From Arthrobacter mangrovi (GTDB lineage: Bacteria; Actinomycetota; Actinomycetes; Actinomycetales; Micrococcaceae), in NCBI RefSeq assembly GCF_026011795.1, contig NZ_BRVS01000004.1:1-64000 (forward strand): a stretch of DNA of 64,000 bases, read 5' to 3'. Below the pieces are notes generated by a model. It saw only the letters and a program-made list of their open reading frames with translations. It searched no databases and was not told where the DNA came from. A program made the position numbers and the translations under genes. Shown in pieces: positions 6,140-15,484 of this stretch (its first letter is position 1; each line of letters begins with the position of its first letter).

Positions 6140-7702
6140 TCAATCGAGCAGCAGCGCCGGCTCCTCCATGATCGCCGCCACGTCCGCCATGAAGCGCGCG
6201 GACAGGTCGCCGTCCACCACGCGGTGGTCGAAGGAGCCCCCGAGGGTGGTTACCCAGCGGGGAATGACCTCGCCGTCGAGCACCCACGGCTTCTGCTTGA
6301 TGGTGCCGAAGGCGACGATGGCCACTTCGCCCGGGTTGATGATCGGCGTCCCGGTGTCGATGCCAAGCGCGCCGATGTTGGTGATCGTCAGCGTGCCGCC
6401 CTGCATCTCGGCCGGCTGGGTCTTGCCCTCGCGGGCCCTTGCGGCCAGCTGGTTCAGCGCAATGGCCAGTTCCTTCAGCGAGAGGTCCTGGGCGTCCTTG
6501 ATGTTGGGCACCATCAGGCCGCGGGGGGTGGCCGCTGCGATGCCCAGGTTCATGAAGTGCTTGACCAGGATCGCGTCGTCCGTCCAGGTCGCGTTGACCG
6601 AGGGGTTGCGCGCGGCGGCCCAGATAACGGCCTTGGCCAGGATCAGCAGCGGGGAGACCTTGATCCCCTCGAAGTCCCGGCTTGCCTTGAGCCGCTTGAC
6701 GAACTCCATGGTCCGCGAAGCATCGACGTCCACGAAGATGCTGACATGCGGCGCGGTGAAGGCGGATTCGACCATGGCCTTGGCGGTGGCCTTCCGGACG
6801 CCCTTGACGGGCAGGCGCTCAATCCGCTGCTCCTGCGGCTTCCTGCTGGGCGCCCAGAAGGTCTCGGCCTGGTCCAGCTCGGCGTCCCGCTGGGCCTGGT
6901 AGCTGAGCAGGTCCTGCTTGGTGACTTCACCGCCGCGGCCCGTCGGCACGATGTCCGCCAGGTCGATCCCGAGATCCTTGGCTGCCTTGCGCACCGGCGG
7001 CTTGGCCAGCACGCGGTTCAGCAGCCGGGAAACGGCAGCCTGCGCGTCCGCCCGGCGGTGCCGAAGGCCAGCGGGCTCGGCGGAGGGCGCCGCGGGAACG
7101 GGCGGGACGTGCGGAGCGTGGTGGGCCGGGCTGGAGTCGGAAACGCCGTGGTGGTGGCCGGCGGGGGCGTTGGCGAGCGATGTGTCCTCCGGGGCGGCGT
7201 TCCCCACTGCGGCGTCCGCCGTCGTCGTTATTGGAGAGGTAACCCCGGTGCTGCGGCGCGGCCGCCGCTTGACCGCGTCCGCCTTTGGCCCCGACCCGAC
7301 GAGGGGCTTCAGTTCCGGTTCCGGCGCCGCCGCAGCCGCAGCCGCAGCCGCAGTCGCAGTCGCAGTTGCAGTCGCCGGAGTTTCCCTCGGCGCGGCGGGC
7401 AGCGCCTCGGCGAGGGCGTCCCCGCCGGGCTTCTCAGGTTCGGCCTGCGCCTCGGCACCGGCCGGCTGCACGGAGATGATCGGGGCGCCCACTTCCACGG
7501 TCTGGCCTTCCTCGGCCAGCAGTTCCGCCACCACGCCGGCGTACGGGCTGGGCAGCTCCACCAGGGACTTGGCCGTTTCGATCTCCACGATCACCTCGTT
7601 GATCGCCACCGTGTCCCCGGGCTTGACCTTCCAGGACACGATGTCCGCCTCGACGAGGCCTTCGCCGACGTCGGGCAGGTTGAAGATGAGTGTGTTCGAC
7701 AT
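6140..7702 (-). CDS. Dihydrolipoamide acyltransferase (E2) of a 2-oxoacid dehydrogenase
   Basis: A 520-residue E2 core subunit of a pyruvate/branched-chain 2-oxoacid dehydrogenase. One lipoyl domain occupies about 1-80, with the lipoylated lysine at 45 (IETAKSLVE). A long Ala/Pro/Thr linker follows, interrupted by a second low-complexity His/Pro stretch. The peripheral-subunit-binding domain is at about 230-275 ([20 protein letters not shown]), and the catalytic domain ends with the HxxxD motif FDHRVVDG (His493, Asp497). It is last in the E1alpha-E1beta-E2 operon, 12 bp after E1beta. No E3 (lipoamide dehydrogenase) gene is present here, so E3 is supplied from elsewhere. The acyl substrate (branched-chain or acetyl) cannot be fixed by sequence alone. 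Confidence 0.9.
   Translation of the reverse strand: MSNTLIFNLPDVGEGLVEADIVSWKVKPGDTVAINEVIVEIETAKSLVELPSPYAGVVAELLAEEGQTVEVGAPIISVQPAGAEAQAEPEKPGGDALAEALPAAPRETPATATATATAAAAAAAAAPEPELKPLVGSGPKADAVKRRPRRSTGVTSPITTTADAAVGNAAPEDTSLANAPAGHHHGVSDSSPAHHAPHVPPVPAAPSAEPAGLRHRRADAQAAVSRLLNRVLAKPPVRKAAKDLGIDLADIVPTGRGGEVTKQDLLSYQAQRDAELDQAETFWAPSRKPQEQRIERLPVKGVRKATAKAMVESAFTAPHVSIFVDVDASRTMEFVKRLKASRDFEGIKVSPLLILAKAVIWAAARNPSVNATWTDDAILVKHFMNLGIAAATPRGLMVPNIKDAQDLSLKELAIALNQLAARAREGKTQPAEMQGGTLTITNIGALGIDTGTPIINPGEVAIVAFGTIKQKPWVLDGEVIPRWVTTLGGSFDHRVVDGDLSARFMADVAAIMEEPALLLD
7327..7378. repeat. Hexanucleotide repeat inside the E2 linker
   Basis: On the plus strand GCAGCC/GCAGTC units repeat about seven times. 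They encode the alternating Ala-Thr then poly-Ala part of the E2 linker. Tracts like this can gain or lose units without a frameshift. Confidence 0.6.
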
Positions 7703-7714
7703 GGAAACTCCGGA

Positions 7715-8689
7715 TCAGTAGGCGAGCGAGCGGTCGAGGGCCTCGAGGATGCGGTCGATGTCCGGCAGATAGTGCTCCTCGACCTTGGCCACCGGGTACG
7801 GCATGTGGAAACCGCCGACCCGCAGCACCGGGGCCTCCAGGCTCAGGAAGGCGCGTTCGCTGACCCGCGCCGCGATTTCGCCGCCGATGCCGCCGAAGGT
7901 CGGGGCCTCGTGGGCGACGATGAGCCGGCCGGTCTTCTGCACCGAGGCGGTGACCGTGTCGAAGTCGATCGGCGAGATGGAACGCAGGTCGATCACCTCG
8001 ACGCTGTTGCCGTCCTCCTCGGCGGCCTCGGCAGCGGCGAGGGCCACGGGCACCAGGGGGCCGTAGGCCACGACCGTCGCGTCCGTGCCTTCGCGCAGGA
8101 CGGCGGCGCTGAAGGCATCCAGCCCGGCCTGCTCGGTGTCCACCTCGCCCTTGAGCCAGTACCGGCGCTTGGGCTCGAAGACGATCACCGGGTCATTCGA
8201 GGCCACCGCCTGCTGGGTCATCCAGTACGCGTCGTGCGCGTTGGAGGGCGTGATGATGCGCAGGCCGGCGGTGTGGGCGAAGAGGGCTTCCGGGGATTCC
8301 GAGTGGTGCTCGATGGAGCCGATGCCGCCGCCGTAGGGAATGCGGACGACGACGGGGGCCGAGACCTGCCCGCTGGTGCGCGCATGGATCTTCGCCAGCT
8401 GGGTGGTGATCTGGTTGAAGGCCGGGAACACGAATCCGTCGAACTGGATCTCGCAGACGGGACGGTAGCCACGCATGGCGAGGCCTATGGCGGTGCCGAT
8501 GATGCCGGACTCCGCCAGCGGGCTGTCGACGACGCGGTCCTTCCCGAACTCCTCCTGCAGCCCTTCCGTCACGCGGTAGACCCCGCCGAGGGCGCCGATA
8601 TCCTCGCCCATCAGCAGCGTCTTCGGGTCCTCGGCCAGGGCGCGGCGCAGCCCCGCGGTGATCGCCTTGGCGATGGTCATCGTGGCCAT
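7715..8689 (-). CDS. 2-oxoacid dehydrogenase E1 component, beta subunit
   Basis: A 324-residue transketolase-like subunit that completes the ThDP-dependent decarboxylase with E1alpha. It shows LLMGEDIGALGGVYRVT near the N-terminus, DSPLAESGIIGTAIGLAM, the pyrimidine-binding region GYRPVCEIQFDGFVFPAFNQ and the C-terminal domain RLIVAHEAPTFGGIGGEIAA. The ATG at 8687-8689 overlaps the TAA of E1alpha (TAATG), a classic coupled arrangement that fixes this start against a longer reading. The three genes clearly form one operon. Confidence 0.92.
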   Translation of the reverse strand: MATMTIAKAITAGLRRALAEDPKTLLMGEDIGALGGVYRVTEGLQEEFGKDRVVDSPLAESGIIGTAIGLAMRGYRPVCEIQFDGFVFPAFNQITTQLAKIHARTSGQVSAPVVVRIPYGGGIGSIEHHSESPEALFAHTAGLRIITPSNAHDAYWMTQQAVASNDPVIVFEPKRRYWLKGEVDTEQAGLDAFSAAVLREGTDATVVAYGPLVPVALAAAEAAEEDGNSVEVIDLRSISPIDFDTVTASVQKTGRLIVAHEAPTFGGIGGEIAARVSERAFLSLEAPVLRVGGFHMPYPVAKVEEHYLPDIDRILEALDRSLAY

Positions 8690-9858
8690 TAGTTGCCCTC
8701 CCCCGAGCGGTCGGTGTCGGCGAAGCCCGCCTCGTATTTCCGGTGCCACGCCAGTTCCTCGGCGACCAGCGGGTGCGGGTCCGCGTAGACCGTCTCGAAG
8801 CTCTGCTCGAACTCCGGTCCCTCCATGGCGAGCACCTCGGCACGGACCGCGGAAGCCATGGCCTCGCCCTCGGCAGCCACCTCGTCAAAGAACGTGTCCC
8901 CGGTGCCGGCCCCGCGCAGGTGCTTGGCCAGCCGGGATAGCGGATCCCGCTGCCGCCACTCCGCCTCTTCCGAGGACAGCCGGTACTTGGTGGGATCATC
9001 CGCCGTCGTGTGCGCGCTCATCCGGTAGGTGAAGGCTTCGATCAGCACCGGCCCCTTCCCCGAGCGGGCATGCTCGAGGGCCCAGCGGGTCACGGCATGG
9101 ACAGCCACCACGTCGTTGCCGTCCACGCGGATGCCGGGGAACCCGTAGCCGCTGGCCCGGTTGGACAGCGGGATCCTCGACTGCACTTCGGTTGGCACCG
9201 AGATCGCCCAGTGGTTGTTCTGGCAGAAGAACACCACCGGTGACTGGTTGGAGGCGGCAAAGACCATCGATTCGTGGACGTCGCCCTCGGAGCTGGCCCC
9301 GTCGCCGAAGTAGGCGACGCTGACGGCGTCCTCCTGGTCCCGCTGGATTCCCATCGCATAGCCGACGGCGTGCAGCGTCTGTGCGGCCAGCACCAGCGTG
9401 TAGATGTGGAAGTTCTTCTCCCGAGGGTCCCAGCCGCCGTTGGTGATGCCGCGGAACAGCTTCAGCAGCGAGGACAGCTGCAGGCCGCGGGTAAGGGCGA
9501 CGCCGTGTTCCCGGTAGGTGGGGAACACGTAGTCCTGCGGCTGCAGGGCGCGGCCGGAGCCGATCTGGGCGGCTTCCTGCCCGAGCAGCGGCGGCCACAG
9601 GGCCAGCTGGCCCTGGCGCTGGAGCGCCGTCGCCTCCTGGTCGAAGCGGCGGACCAGGAACATGTCCCGGTACAGCCCGCGGAGCGCCTCCGCATCAAGA
9701 TGCTCTGCGAAGGGGCTGAAGCGCGCGTCGAATTGCAGGACGCCGTCGGCGTCGAGCAGCTGCACCATGTCCGGCGCGTCAGCGGGATCGCTGGCGGCCA
9801 GGGCCTGCTCCAGCTCCACAATCTCGAATTCCGAGGTGGGCAGGTGCTCAGCGCCCAT
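8689..9858 (-). CDS. 2-oxoacid dehydrogenase E1 component, alpha subunit
   Basis: A 389-residue ThDP-binding subunit. The ThDP motif runs from YFGDGASSEGDVHES to FFCQNNHWAIS (GDG-X25-30-NN), and the phosphorylation-loop region YRMSAHTTADDPTKYR is conserved. This family decarboxylates branched-chain 2-oxoacids or pyruvate and hands the acyl group to E2. It opens the operon; the leader of roughly 100 nt contains the 18-bp palindrome at 9906-9923. HisC, upstream on the same strand, is separated by a hairpin. Branched-chain specificity is the likelier reading because actinobacteria usually carry a homodimeric AceE for pyruvate, but this is inference. Confidence 0.92.
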   Translation of the reverse strand: MGAEHLPTSEFEIVELEQALAASDPADAPDMVQLLDADGVLQFDARFSPFAEHLDAEALRGLYRDMFLVRRFDQEATALQRQGQLALWPPLLGQEAAQIGSGRALQPQDYVFPTYREHGVALTRGLQLSSLLKLFRGITNGGWDPREKNFHIYTLVLAAQTLHAVGYAMGIQRDQEDAVSVAYFGDGASSEGDVHESMVFAASNQSPVVFFCQNNHWAISVPTEVQSRIPLSNRASGYGFPGIRVDGNDVVAVHAVTRWALEHARSGKGPVLIEAFTYRMSAHTTADDPTKYRLSSEEAEWRQRDPLSRLAKHLRGAGTGDTFFDEVAAEGEAMASAVRAEVLAMEGPEFEQSFETVYADPHPLVAEELAWHRKYEAGFADTDRSGEGN

Positions 9859-9905
9859 ACGAACTCCTCGCCGGCGGCCGCTTCGCAGCGCCGCCTGTGC
9901 TGTTA

Positions 9906-9923
9906 TATTCCCCCGAAGGAATA
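9906..9923. promoter_or_regulatory. 18-bp palindrome upstream of the E1alpha gene
   Basis: TATTCC (9906-9911) and GGAATA (9918-9923) are perfect arms around 6 bp. It lies 48 bp upstream of the E1alpha start and could be an operator. No regulator gene adjoins it. Confidence 0.35.
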
Positions 9924-9964
9924 GATGACCCGCGGGGCATATATCGGTCGTTTTCCGCTCCCTA

Positions 9965-9988
9965 GCCTACTGCCACCGGGCAGCAGGC
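9965..9988 (-). terminator. Hairpin after the HisC-type gene
   Basis: GCCTACTGCC (9965-9974) pairs with GGCAGCAGGC (9979-9988) over a 4-nt loop, with one G-U-type mismatch. It is 16 bp beyond the leftward stop at 10004. No T-run follows, so it may be a weak terminator separating hisC from the E1alpha operon. Confidence 0.4.
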
Positions 9989-10003
9989 CTGTTCCTATTA
10001 CGG

Positions 10004-11155
10004 TCAGGAAACGCCCGGACCCTTTGTATAGTTCGCACACAGGGCCAGGAACCGGGTGTTGGCCTCGACCTCACCGATGCTCACCCGCACCCCCTCGCCG
10101 GGGAAGGCGCGCACGGAGAGCGCCTGCGTTCCCGCGAACTCCGCAAAGTCCTGCGAATCCGCGCCCAGCGGGAGCCAGACGAAGTTGGCGTGGGTCTCGG
10201 GGATCTTCCAGCCCAAGTCCTTCAGGCCGGCGACCACGCGCTCCCGCTCGTCCACCAGGCTTTGTACCCTTTCCACAACCTGGTCGTAGTGCTTGAGCGA
10301 GGCGATCGCCGCGTCCTCGGCCAGGCTGGACACCGCGAACGGGGTGGCGGCGACCCGGAGGTGCCGGGTCAGCCCCTGGTTGGCCACGGAGTAGCCGACG
10401 CGCAGGTTCGCCAGTCCGTGGGCCTTGGAGAAGGTCCGCAGCACGATGACATTCGGGTAGTTGCGGTAGAGCCGGATGCCGTCAACTGCCTCGGGGTCGC
10501 GCACGAACTCGGTGTAAGCCTCGTCGATCACCACAACGACGTCGGACGGCACCTTCGCGAGGAAGTCCTCCACCTGCGCCGTGGTCAGCGCCGGACCGGT
10601 CGGATTGTTCGGGGTGCACAGCAGGACGACGCGGGTCCGATCGGTAAGGGCGGCGGCCATGGCGTCAAGGTCGTGCGCACCGTCCGCCCGGTTAGGCACC
10701 TGGACGCTCTCCGCGCCCGCCAGTCCCACCATGATGGGGTAGGCCTCGAAGGAACGCCATGCGTAGACCACTTCGTCCGCGGTACCGTCCGGGTTCCGCC
10801 CGGCGAAGGTCTGCAGGATCTGCACCAGTGCGCCCAGGCTGCCGGCACCGGTGACGATGTCCTCCGACGGCACGTCCAGGAAGCGGCCCAGTTCGGTGCG
10901 CAGGGCGGTGCTCAACGGGTCCGGGTAGCGCTGGATGCTGTGCTGGGAATTGATCGCGGCCAGCACCTCCGGCAGCGGCGGCAGCGGGTTCTCGTTCGAC
11001 GAGAGCTTGTAGGGCTGCAGCCCCTCGATCACGGCGGGCGGCTTCCCGGCGGCGTACTTGGGCAGCTGGGCCACCACGGGACGGGGAGCGACGGCAGCGG
11101 CGCGGGGATCTTCCTGGACCGCAGCGTCATCGGTGAAGTTCCTTGCAGAAGTCAT
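10004..11155 (-). CDS. hisC: Histidinol-phosphate/aromatic aminotransferase
   Basis: A 383-residue fold-type I PLP aminotransferase. Typical elements are LSSNENPLPPLPEV (residues about 51-64), GAGSLGALVQILQTF, CTPNNPTGPALT, VVVIDEAYTEFV and the PLP lysine in LRTFSKAHGLANLRVGYSV. HisC makes L-histidinol phosphate, and close relatives (Pat) transaminate phenylpyruvate and similar aromatic 2-oxoacids. There is no his operon around it, and it precedes a 2-oxoacid dehydrogenase operon, so the aromatic (Pat-like) role is at least as likely. The start MTSARNF has a weak ribosome site. Confidence 0.85.
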   Translation of the reverse strand: MTSARNFTDDAAVQEDPRAAAVAPRPVVAQLPKYAAGKPPAVIEGLQPYKLSSNENPLPPLPEVLAAINSQHSIQRYPDPLSTALRTELGRFLDVPSEDIVTGAGSLGALVQILQTFAGRNPDGTADEVVYAWRSFEAYPIMVGLAGAESVQVPNRADGAHDLDAMAAALTDRTRVVLLCTPNNPTGPALTTAQVEDFLAKVPSDVVVVIDEAYTEFVRDPEAVDGIRLYRNYPNVIVLRTFSKAHGLANLRVGYSVANQGLTRHLRVAATPFAVSSLAEDAAIASLKHYDQVVERVQSLVDERERVVAGLKDLGWKIPETHANFVWLPLGADSQDFAEFAGTQALSVRAFPGEGVRVSIGEVEANTRFLALCANYTKGPGVS

Positions 11156-11229
11156 GGGTTAAAGAATACGTGGGCCAGGGCACAGCCCTGCCCCGTGTGC
11201 TCCGGCGGTGCATATGACAGCATGAGGCC

Positions 11230-11634
11230 ATGGGAAAGTTCATCGTGCGCGTCCTGATCAACGGCCTCGCGCTGTGGGTGGCCAGCTGGCTGCTCCCGGG
11301 CATTACCCTGGAGGCCGGCGCGGCCGCGGAGGCTTCCGGCGGAAACGAGACGGTCGGCATCGTCCTTGGCTACCTGTTCATCGGCCTGATCTTCGGGCTG
11401 GTCAATGCCTTCGTGCGCCCGATCGTCAGCCTGCTGTCGCTCCCGCTGACGATCCTGACCCTGGGATTGTTCACGATCGTCATTAATGCCCTCATGCTGA
11501 TGCTCACGGCCTGGCTCTCCGAGTTCACACCAGTGCACTTTCTCGTGGACTCGTTCTTCTGGACCGCCGTGCTCGGCTCCCTGATCATCAGCGTCGTCTC
11601 GCTGATTGCCGGGGCCATCACGAATACGCGGTGA
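11230..11634 (+). CDS. Phage-holin superfamily IV membrane protein
   Basis: A 134-residue protein with four hydrophobic helices: VLINGLALWVASWLLPG, IVLGYLFIGLIFGLVNAFV, the pair LPLTILTLGLFTIVINALML, and TAVLGSLIISVVSLIAGAI. The LxNGLAL..ASWLLPGI start and LVNAFVRPIVSLLSLPLTIL core are typical of the PF04020 family, which is widespread in bacterial chromosomes and usually not part of a prophage. No lysis genes are nearby. Function is unknown. It diverges from hisC, with its ATG 74 bp away. Confidence 0.8.
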   Translation: MGKFIVRVLINGLALWVASWLLPGITLEAGAAAEASGGNETVGIVLGYLFIGLIFGLVNAFVRPIVSLLSLPLTILTLGLFTIVINALMLMLTAWLSEFTPVHFLVDSFFWTAVLGSLIISVVSLIAGAITNTR

Positions 11635-11810
11635 CCGGCGCGCAAGCCGCACCCGCGCGCCAGGGCGGCGTTCCCGGCGTCGTCCTCACCTTGCCTCGAG
11701 GCCGCCGTGAGGCACTTTTGATGCGGCCGTAACGTCCCGCCGCAGGGGACGAAACACGCGGTTCCTACAGTCTTCTCCATCGGTGAAAACTGCTCCCCCT
11801 GGAGGACCGC

Positions 11811-13226
11811 GTGAGTATTGATCAGACTGAACTGAGGACAGGCCCGGCCGGCGCACCGGCTGCCGCGGCTTCCCGGCTGCGGATCCGGCCCGGACGCTGG
11901 GTGGACGGCTGGGATCCGGAAGACAAGCAGCTCTGGGAGACCGAGGGCCGCCCCCTCGCCACGGTCAACCTGCGCTGGTCCATCTTCTGCGAGTTCCTCG
12001 GCTTCGTGGTCTGGCAGCTCTGGTCCATCATGGCGGTGCAACTGCCCGCGGCCGGTTTCGACTTCAGCACCTCGCAGATCTTCTGGCTGATCTCGATGCC
12101 GAGCCTGGTTGGGGCGACGTTGCGGATCCCCTACACCTTCATGGTCCCGCGCTTCGGCGGGCGGAACTGGACCGTCGTCTCGGCGCTGCTGCTGCTGGTT
12201 CCGTCGATCGGGCTGGCCCTGTGCGTGGCCAATCCGCAGACACCGTTCGGCGTCATGCTGCTGGTGGCCGGCCTCGCCGGATTCGGCGGCGGCAACTTCG
12301 CCAGCTCGATGGCCAACATCACCTACTTCTATCCCGCCGCGGAAAAGGGCTACGCTTTGGGGCTCAACGCGGCTGGCGGCAACCTCGGGGCAGCGGTGGC
12401 CCAGCTGGTCGTGCCGCTGGCGATCACCGTGGGCGCGGCCGCGTCGCTGAACCTGCCGCTGGGCGGGCTCATCTGGGTGCCGCTGATCCTGGTCGCCGCG
12501 TGGGGCGCACGGAAATACATGCACAACCTGTCGCACGCCACGGGCGACGTGGCCGGTTCCGTGGCGGCGCTGCGGGAACCGCACCTGTGGATCATGGCGC
12601 TGCTGTACATCGGCACCTTCGGCTCGTTCATCGGCTTCTCCGGAGTCTTCCCGAAGCTGATCAAGGACATGTTCCCCGAGTTCTCCTCCTTCGCCGTGGG
12701 CACGGCGGCGCTCTCGCTGGCCTTCCTGGGCCCGCTGGTCGGTTCGCTGACCCGTCCGCTCGGCGGCAAGCTGGCCGACCGGTTCGGCGGGGCGCGGATG
12801 ACGGTGGCGGCGTTCGCGACGATGGCGGTGATCGCCCTGGCCGTGGTCTGGACGCTGCCGCTGGGCAACTTCTGGCTCTTCCTGGCCCTGTTCCTCGCGC
12901 TGTTCACGGCCAGCGGCTTCGGCAACGGCGCCACCTACCGGATGATCCCGCGCATCTTCTCGATCCGCGGGCAGCGCGAGTCCGTGGCTTTTGGCCGCAG
13001 CGAGGTGGACAGCCAGCGCAAGTCCTCCGCGGCGCTGGGCCTGATCTCCGCGATCGGCGCCTACGGCGGCTTCGTGATTCCTCAGGTGCTGAGCGCCTCG
13101 CATGCCGCCGGCGGCAACTACAACGCCGCGTTCTACGGCTTCGTGGCGGCCTACATGCTCATGCTCGCGGTGACGTGGGCGTGCTACCTGCGGCCCGGTT
13201 CCGCCATGGCCAAGGGCGGCGTCTGA
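11811..13226 (+). CDS. narK: Nitrate/nitrite MFS transporter
   Basis: A 471-residue, 12-helix carrier of the nitrate-nitrite porter family, importing nitrate for assimilation. Signature segments are AGFGGGNFASSMANITYFYP (nitrate signature 1) and the second-half counterpart ASGFGNGATYRMIPRIF. The protein begins with a long hydrophilic N-terminus before helix 1 (LRWSIFCEFLGFVVWQLWS). GTG at 11811 is the start, with GGAGG upstream. The stop overlaps the next ATG (TGATG), so narK, nasC and nasB form one operon. The 175-bp upstream gap has a TACAGT -10-like box at 11766-11771 but no good -35 box. Confidence 0.9.
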   Translation: MSIDQTELRTGPAGAPAAAASRLRIRPGRWVDGWDPEDKQLWETEGRPLATVNLRWSIFCEFLGFVVWQLWSIMAVQLPAAGFDFSTSQIFWLISMPSLVGATLRIPYTFMVPRFGGRNWTVVSALLLLVPSIGLALCVANPQTPFGVMLLVAGLAGFGGGNFASSMANITYFYPAAEKGYALGLNAAGGNLGAAVAQLVVPLAITVGAAASLNLPLGGLIWVPLILVAAWGARKYMHNLSHATGDVAGSVAALREPHLWIMALLYIGTFGSFIGFSGVFPKLIKDMFPEFSSFAVGTAALSLAFLGPLVGSLTRPLGGKLADRFGGARMTVAAFATMAVIALAVVWTLPLGNFWLFLALFLALFTASGFGNGATYRMIPRIFSIRGQRESVAFGRSEVDSQRKSSAALGLISAIGAYGGFVIPQVLSASHAAGGNYNAAFYGFVAAYMLMLAVTWACYLRPGSAMAKGGV

Positions 13227-15484
13227 TGGCTACCGCGACGCATTGCCCGTACTGCGCGCTCCAGTGCGCCATGCGCCTGGCCCCGGCCGCGGAGGGCGTT
13301 TCCATGAACGACGGCGGTGCGGCGGCTTCGAAGGGCATGTCCGGTCCGGTCGCCGCGCAGGGACCGGCCCTGACCGTGGCAGCGGGCGCGGGGCCGGCGG
13401 AGGCGGCAACCGGCCTCGCTGCGCCAGGAACCGGACTGGCGGTGGCCGGGCGCGATTTCCCGACCAACCGCGGCGGCTTGTGCCGCAAGGGCTGGTCGTC
13501 CAGTGCACTGCTGAATTCGCCGGAACGCCTGACCGCTCCCCTGCTGCGCGGTGACGACGGGAGCTTCCGGCCGATCGGCTGGGACGAGGCGCTCGACCTC
13601 GCCGCCGGCGCCGTCCGCAGCGCCCAGGCGATGCACGGGCAGGATGCCGTGGGCGTGTTCGGCAGCGGCGGCCTCACAAATGAAAAGGCGTACCAGCTCG
13701 GAAAGTTCGCGCGGCTGGCGCTGCGAACCTCGCGGATCGACTACAACGGCCGGTTCTGCATGTCGTCGGCGGCGGCCGCGGGGAACCGGGCCTTCGGCCT
13801 GGACCGCGGCCTGCCCTTTCCGCTGCAGGACCTGGACGACGCGGGCACCATCCTGCTGCTGGGCTCCAACGTCGCCGACACCATGCCGCCATTCGTGCAG
13901 CATCTGAAGGGCGCCCGCGATGCCGGCGGCCTGATCGTGGTCGATCCGCGGCGCTCCGCCACTGCCGCCCTGGCCGGGGCCGGGGCCGGGCTGCACCTGG
14001 CCCCGACGCCGGGAACCGACATGGTCCTGCTGATGGGAATCGCGCACGTGGTGCTGCAGGAGGGGCTCGCCGACACGGACTACATTGCCCGGCGCACCGC
14101 CGGCTTCGAGGAACTGCGCCGCAGCCTCAACCGCTGGTGGCCCGCCCGGGTCCAGGAAGTTACCGGAGTGCCGGCCGCCCTGATCCGCGAGACGGCCCAC
14201 CGGTTGGCCGGCGGTGCCCGCCGGGCCTCTGGCCAACCGGTGAACGGGACCGGGGGAACCTACATCCTCACCGGGCGCGGCGTGGAGCAGCACGTTGACG
14301 GCGCCGACACCGCCACGGCGGCCATCAACCTGGCCCTGCTGCTCGGCCTGCCCGGCAGCGCCCACGGCGGCTATGGGACGCTCACCGGCCAAGGCAACGG
14401 GCAAGGCGGCCGGGAGCACGGGCAGAAGGCCGACCAGTTGCCCGGCTACCGGAAGATCACGGATCCCGCGGCCCGCGAACATGTCGCCGCGGTCTGGGGC
14501 GTGCGGCCCGAGGACCTTCCCGGTCCGGGCGTCCCCGCCGTCGAGATGCTGATGTCGCTCGGACGGCCCGGCGGTGTCCGCTGCCTCTTTGTCCATGGTT
14601 CCAACGTGGCCGTTTCCGCCCCCGATGCCAACGAGGTGATCGCCGGCCTGCGGCGCTTGGACTTCCTCGTGGTTGCCGATTTCTTCATGTCGGAGACGGC
14701 CGCCGAAGCGGACCTGGTCCTGCCGGTCCTGCAGTGGGCCGAGGAAGAGGGCACGATGACCAACCTCGAGGGCCGCGTGCTGCGGCGCCGCGCCGCCATC
14801 GACCCGCCGGCGGGCGCCCGCTCGGAGTTGTGGATCATGTCCGAGCTGGCGCGGCGGCTGGAGGCGCCCACGAACTTCAGCACCGATCCCGAGACCGTCT
14901 TCGACGAGCTCGCCCGGGCGTCGGCGGGCGGGCCGGCCGACTACTCCGGCCTCGGCTATCCCCTGCTGGACTCGGGTGCCGAGGCCTACTGGCCTTACCC
15001 GGCGGGGTCAACCGGCACGCGGAGGCTGTTCATGGACTCCTTTGCCCACGCCGACGGGCGTGCCCGGCTGATCGCAGTGGCTCCGGCCGTGCCGACGGAC
15101 GAGCTGCACCGGCCGGGCGAGCTCACCCTTGTCACAGGCCGCCTGCTGGAGCATTACCAGTCGGGCACCCAAACCCGCCGGGTCGCGGAGCTGTCCGCCG
15201 CGCAGCCCGGGCTGGCGCTGCAGATCCACCCGGTGACCGCCCACCGGCTGGGCATCGAGGCCGGAGACCGGGTCACGATCGGCAACGGGCGCGGTACCGT
15301 CACCGGCGTCGCCGAGGTTACCCAGGACATCCGGCCGGACACCGTCTTCCTGCCCTTCCACTTTCCCGGCGGCCAGAGCGCCAACCGGCTCACGCCGGCC
15401 GCCACCGATCCGGTGTCCGGCATGCCCGAGTTCAAGACCAGCTCCGTGACCGTGAGCGTGCTGGAGAAAGCGGGTGCCCTGTGA
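13226..15484 (+). CDS. nasC: Assimilatory nitrate reductase, molybdopterin catalytic subunit
   Basis: A 752-residue molybdenum enzyme reducing nitrate to nitrite in the cytoplasm. The N-terminal [4Fe-4S] ligands are Cys7, Cys10, Cys14 and Cys86 (CPYCALQC, then FPTNRGGLCRKGW). Between them lies a Gly/Ala-rich insert, which explains the wide spacing. Further hallmarks are GRFCMSSAAAAGNRAFGLDRG, the MGD-binding GSNVADTMPPFVQHL, GQGNGQGGREHGQKADQLPG, and the C-terminal molydopterin-binding domain with LVTGRLLEHYQSGTQTRR. No twin-arginine signal is present, fitting cytoplasmic assimilation. Start and stop overlap narK and nasB respectively. Confidence 0.92.
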   Translation: MATATHCPYCALQCAMRLAPAAEGVSMNDGGAAASKGMSGPVAAQGPALTVAAGAGPAEAATGLAAPGTGLAVAGRDFPTNRGGLCRKGWSSSALLNSPERLTAPLLRGDDGSFRPIGWDEALDLAAGAVRSAQAMHGQDAVGVFGSGGLTNEKAYQLGKFARLALRTSRIDYNGRFCMSSAAAAGNRAFGLDRGLPFPLQDLDDAGTILLLGSNVADTMPPFVQHLKGARDAGGLIVVDPRRSATAALAGAGAGLHLAPTPGTDMVLLMGIAHVVLQEGLADTDYIARRTAGFEELRRSLNRWWPARVQEVTGVPAALIRETAHRLAGGARRASGQPVNGTGGTYILTGRGVEQHVDGADTATAAINLALLLGLPGSAHGGYGTLTGQGNGQGGREHGQKADQLPGYRKITDPAAREHVAAVWGVRPEDLPGPGVPAVEMLMSLGRPGGVRCLFVHGSNVAVSAPDANEVIAGLRRLDFLVVADFFMSETAAEADLVLPVLQWAEEEGTMTNLEGRVLRRRAAIDPPAGARSELWIMSELARRLEAPTNFSTDPETVFDELARASAGGPADYSGLGYPLLDSGAEAYWPYPAGSTGTRRLFMDSFAHADGRARLIAVAPAVPTDELHRPGELTLVTGRLLEHYQSGTQTRRVAELSAAQPGLALQIHPVTAHRLGIEAGDRVTIGNGRGTVTGVAEVTQDIRPDTVFLPFHFPGGQSANRLTPAATDPVSGMPEFKTSSVTVSVLEKAGAL

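Noticed and set aside
6017-8692. Long plus-strand open frame of 891 codons opposite the E2/E1beta genes.
   Set aside because: It is antisense to two clear enzyme genes, has a composition typical of high-GC shadows and matches no family.
11230-11634. Prophage lysis module suggested by the holin-like protein.
   Set aside because: No endolysin, capsid or integrase is nearby; this family is usually chromosomal.
11729-11755. Possible GlnR box (GTAAC and GAAAC) before narK.
   Set aside because: The two half-motifs are 17 bp apart, not the 6 bp of the known GlnR a-b site, so support is insufficient.
12221-15484. A single 1087-codon open frame spanning narK and nasC.
   Set aside because: Its first 335 codons are a shadow of narK. 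The true nasC start is the ATG at 13226, which overlaps the narK stop.
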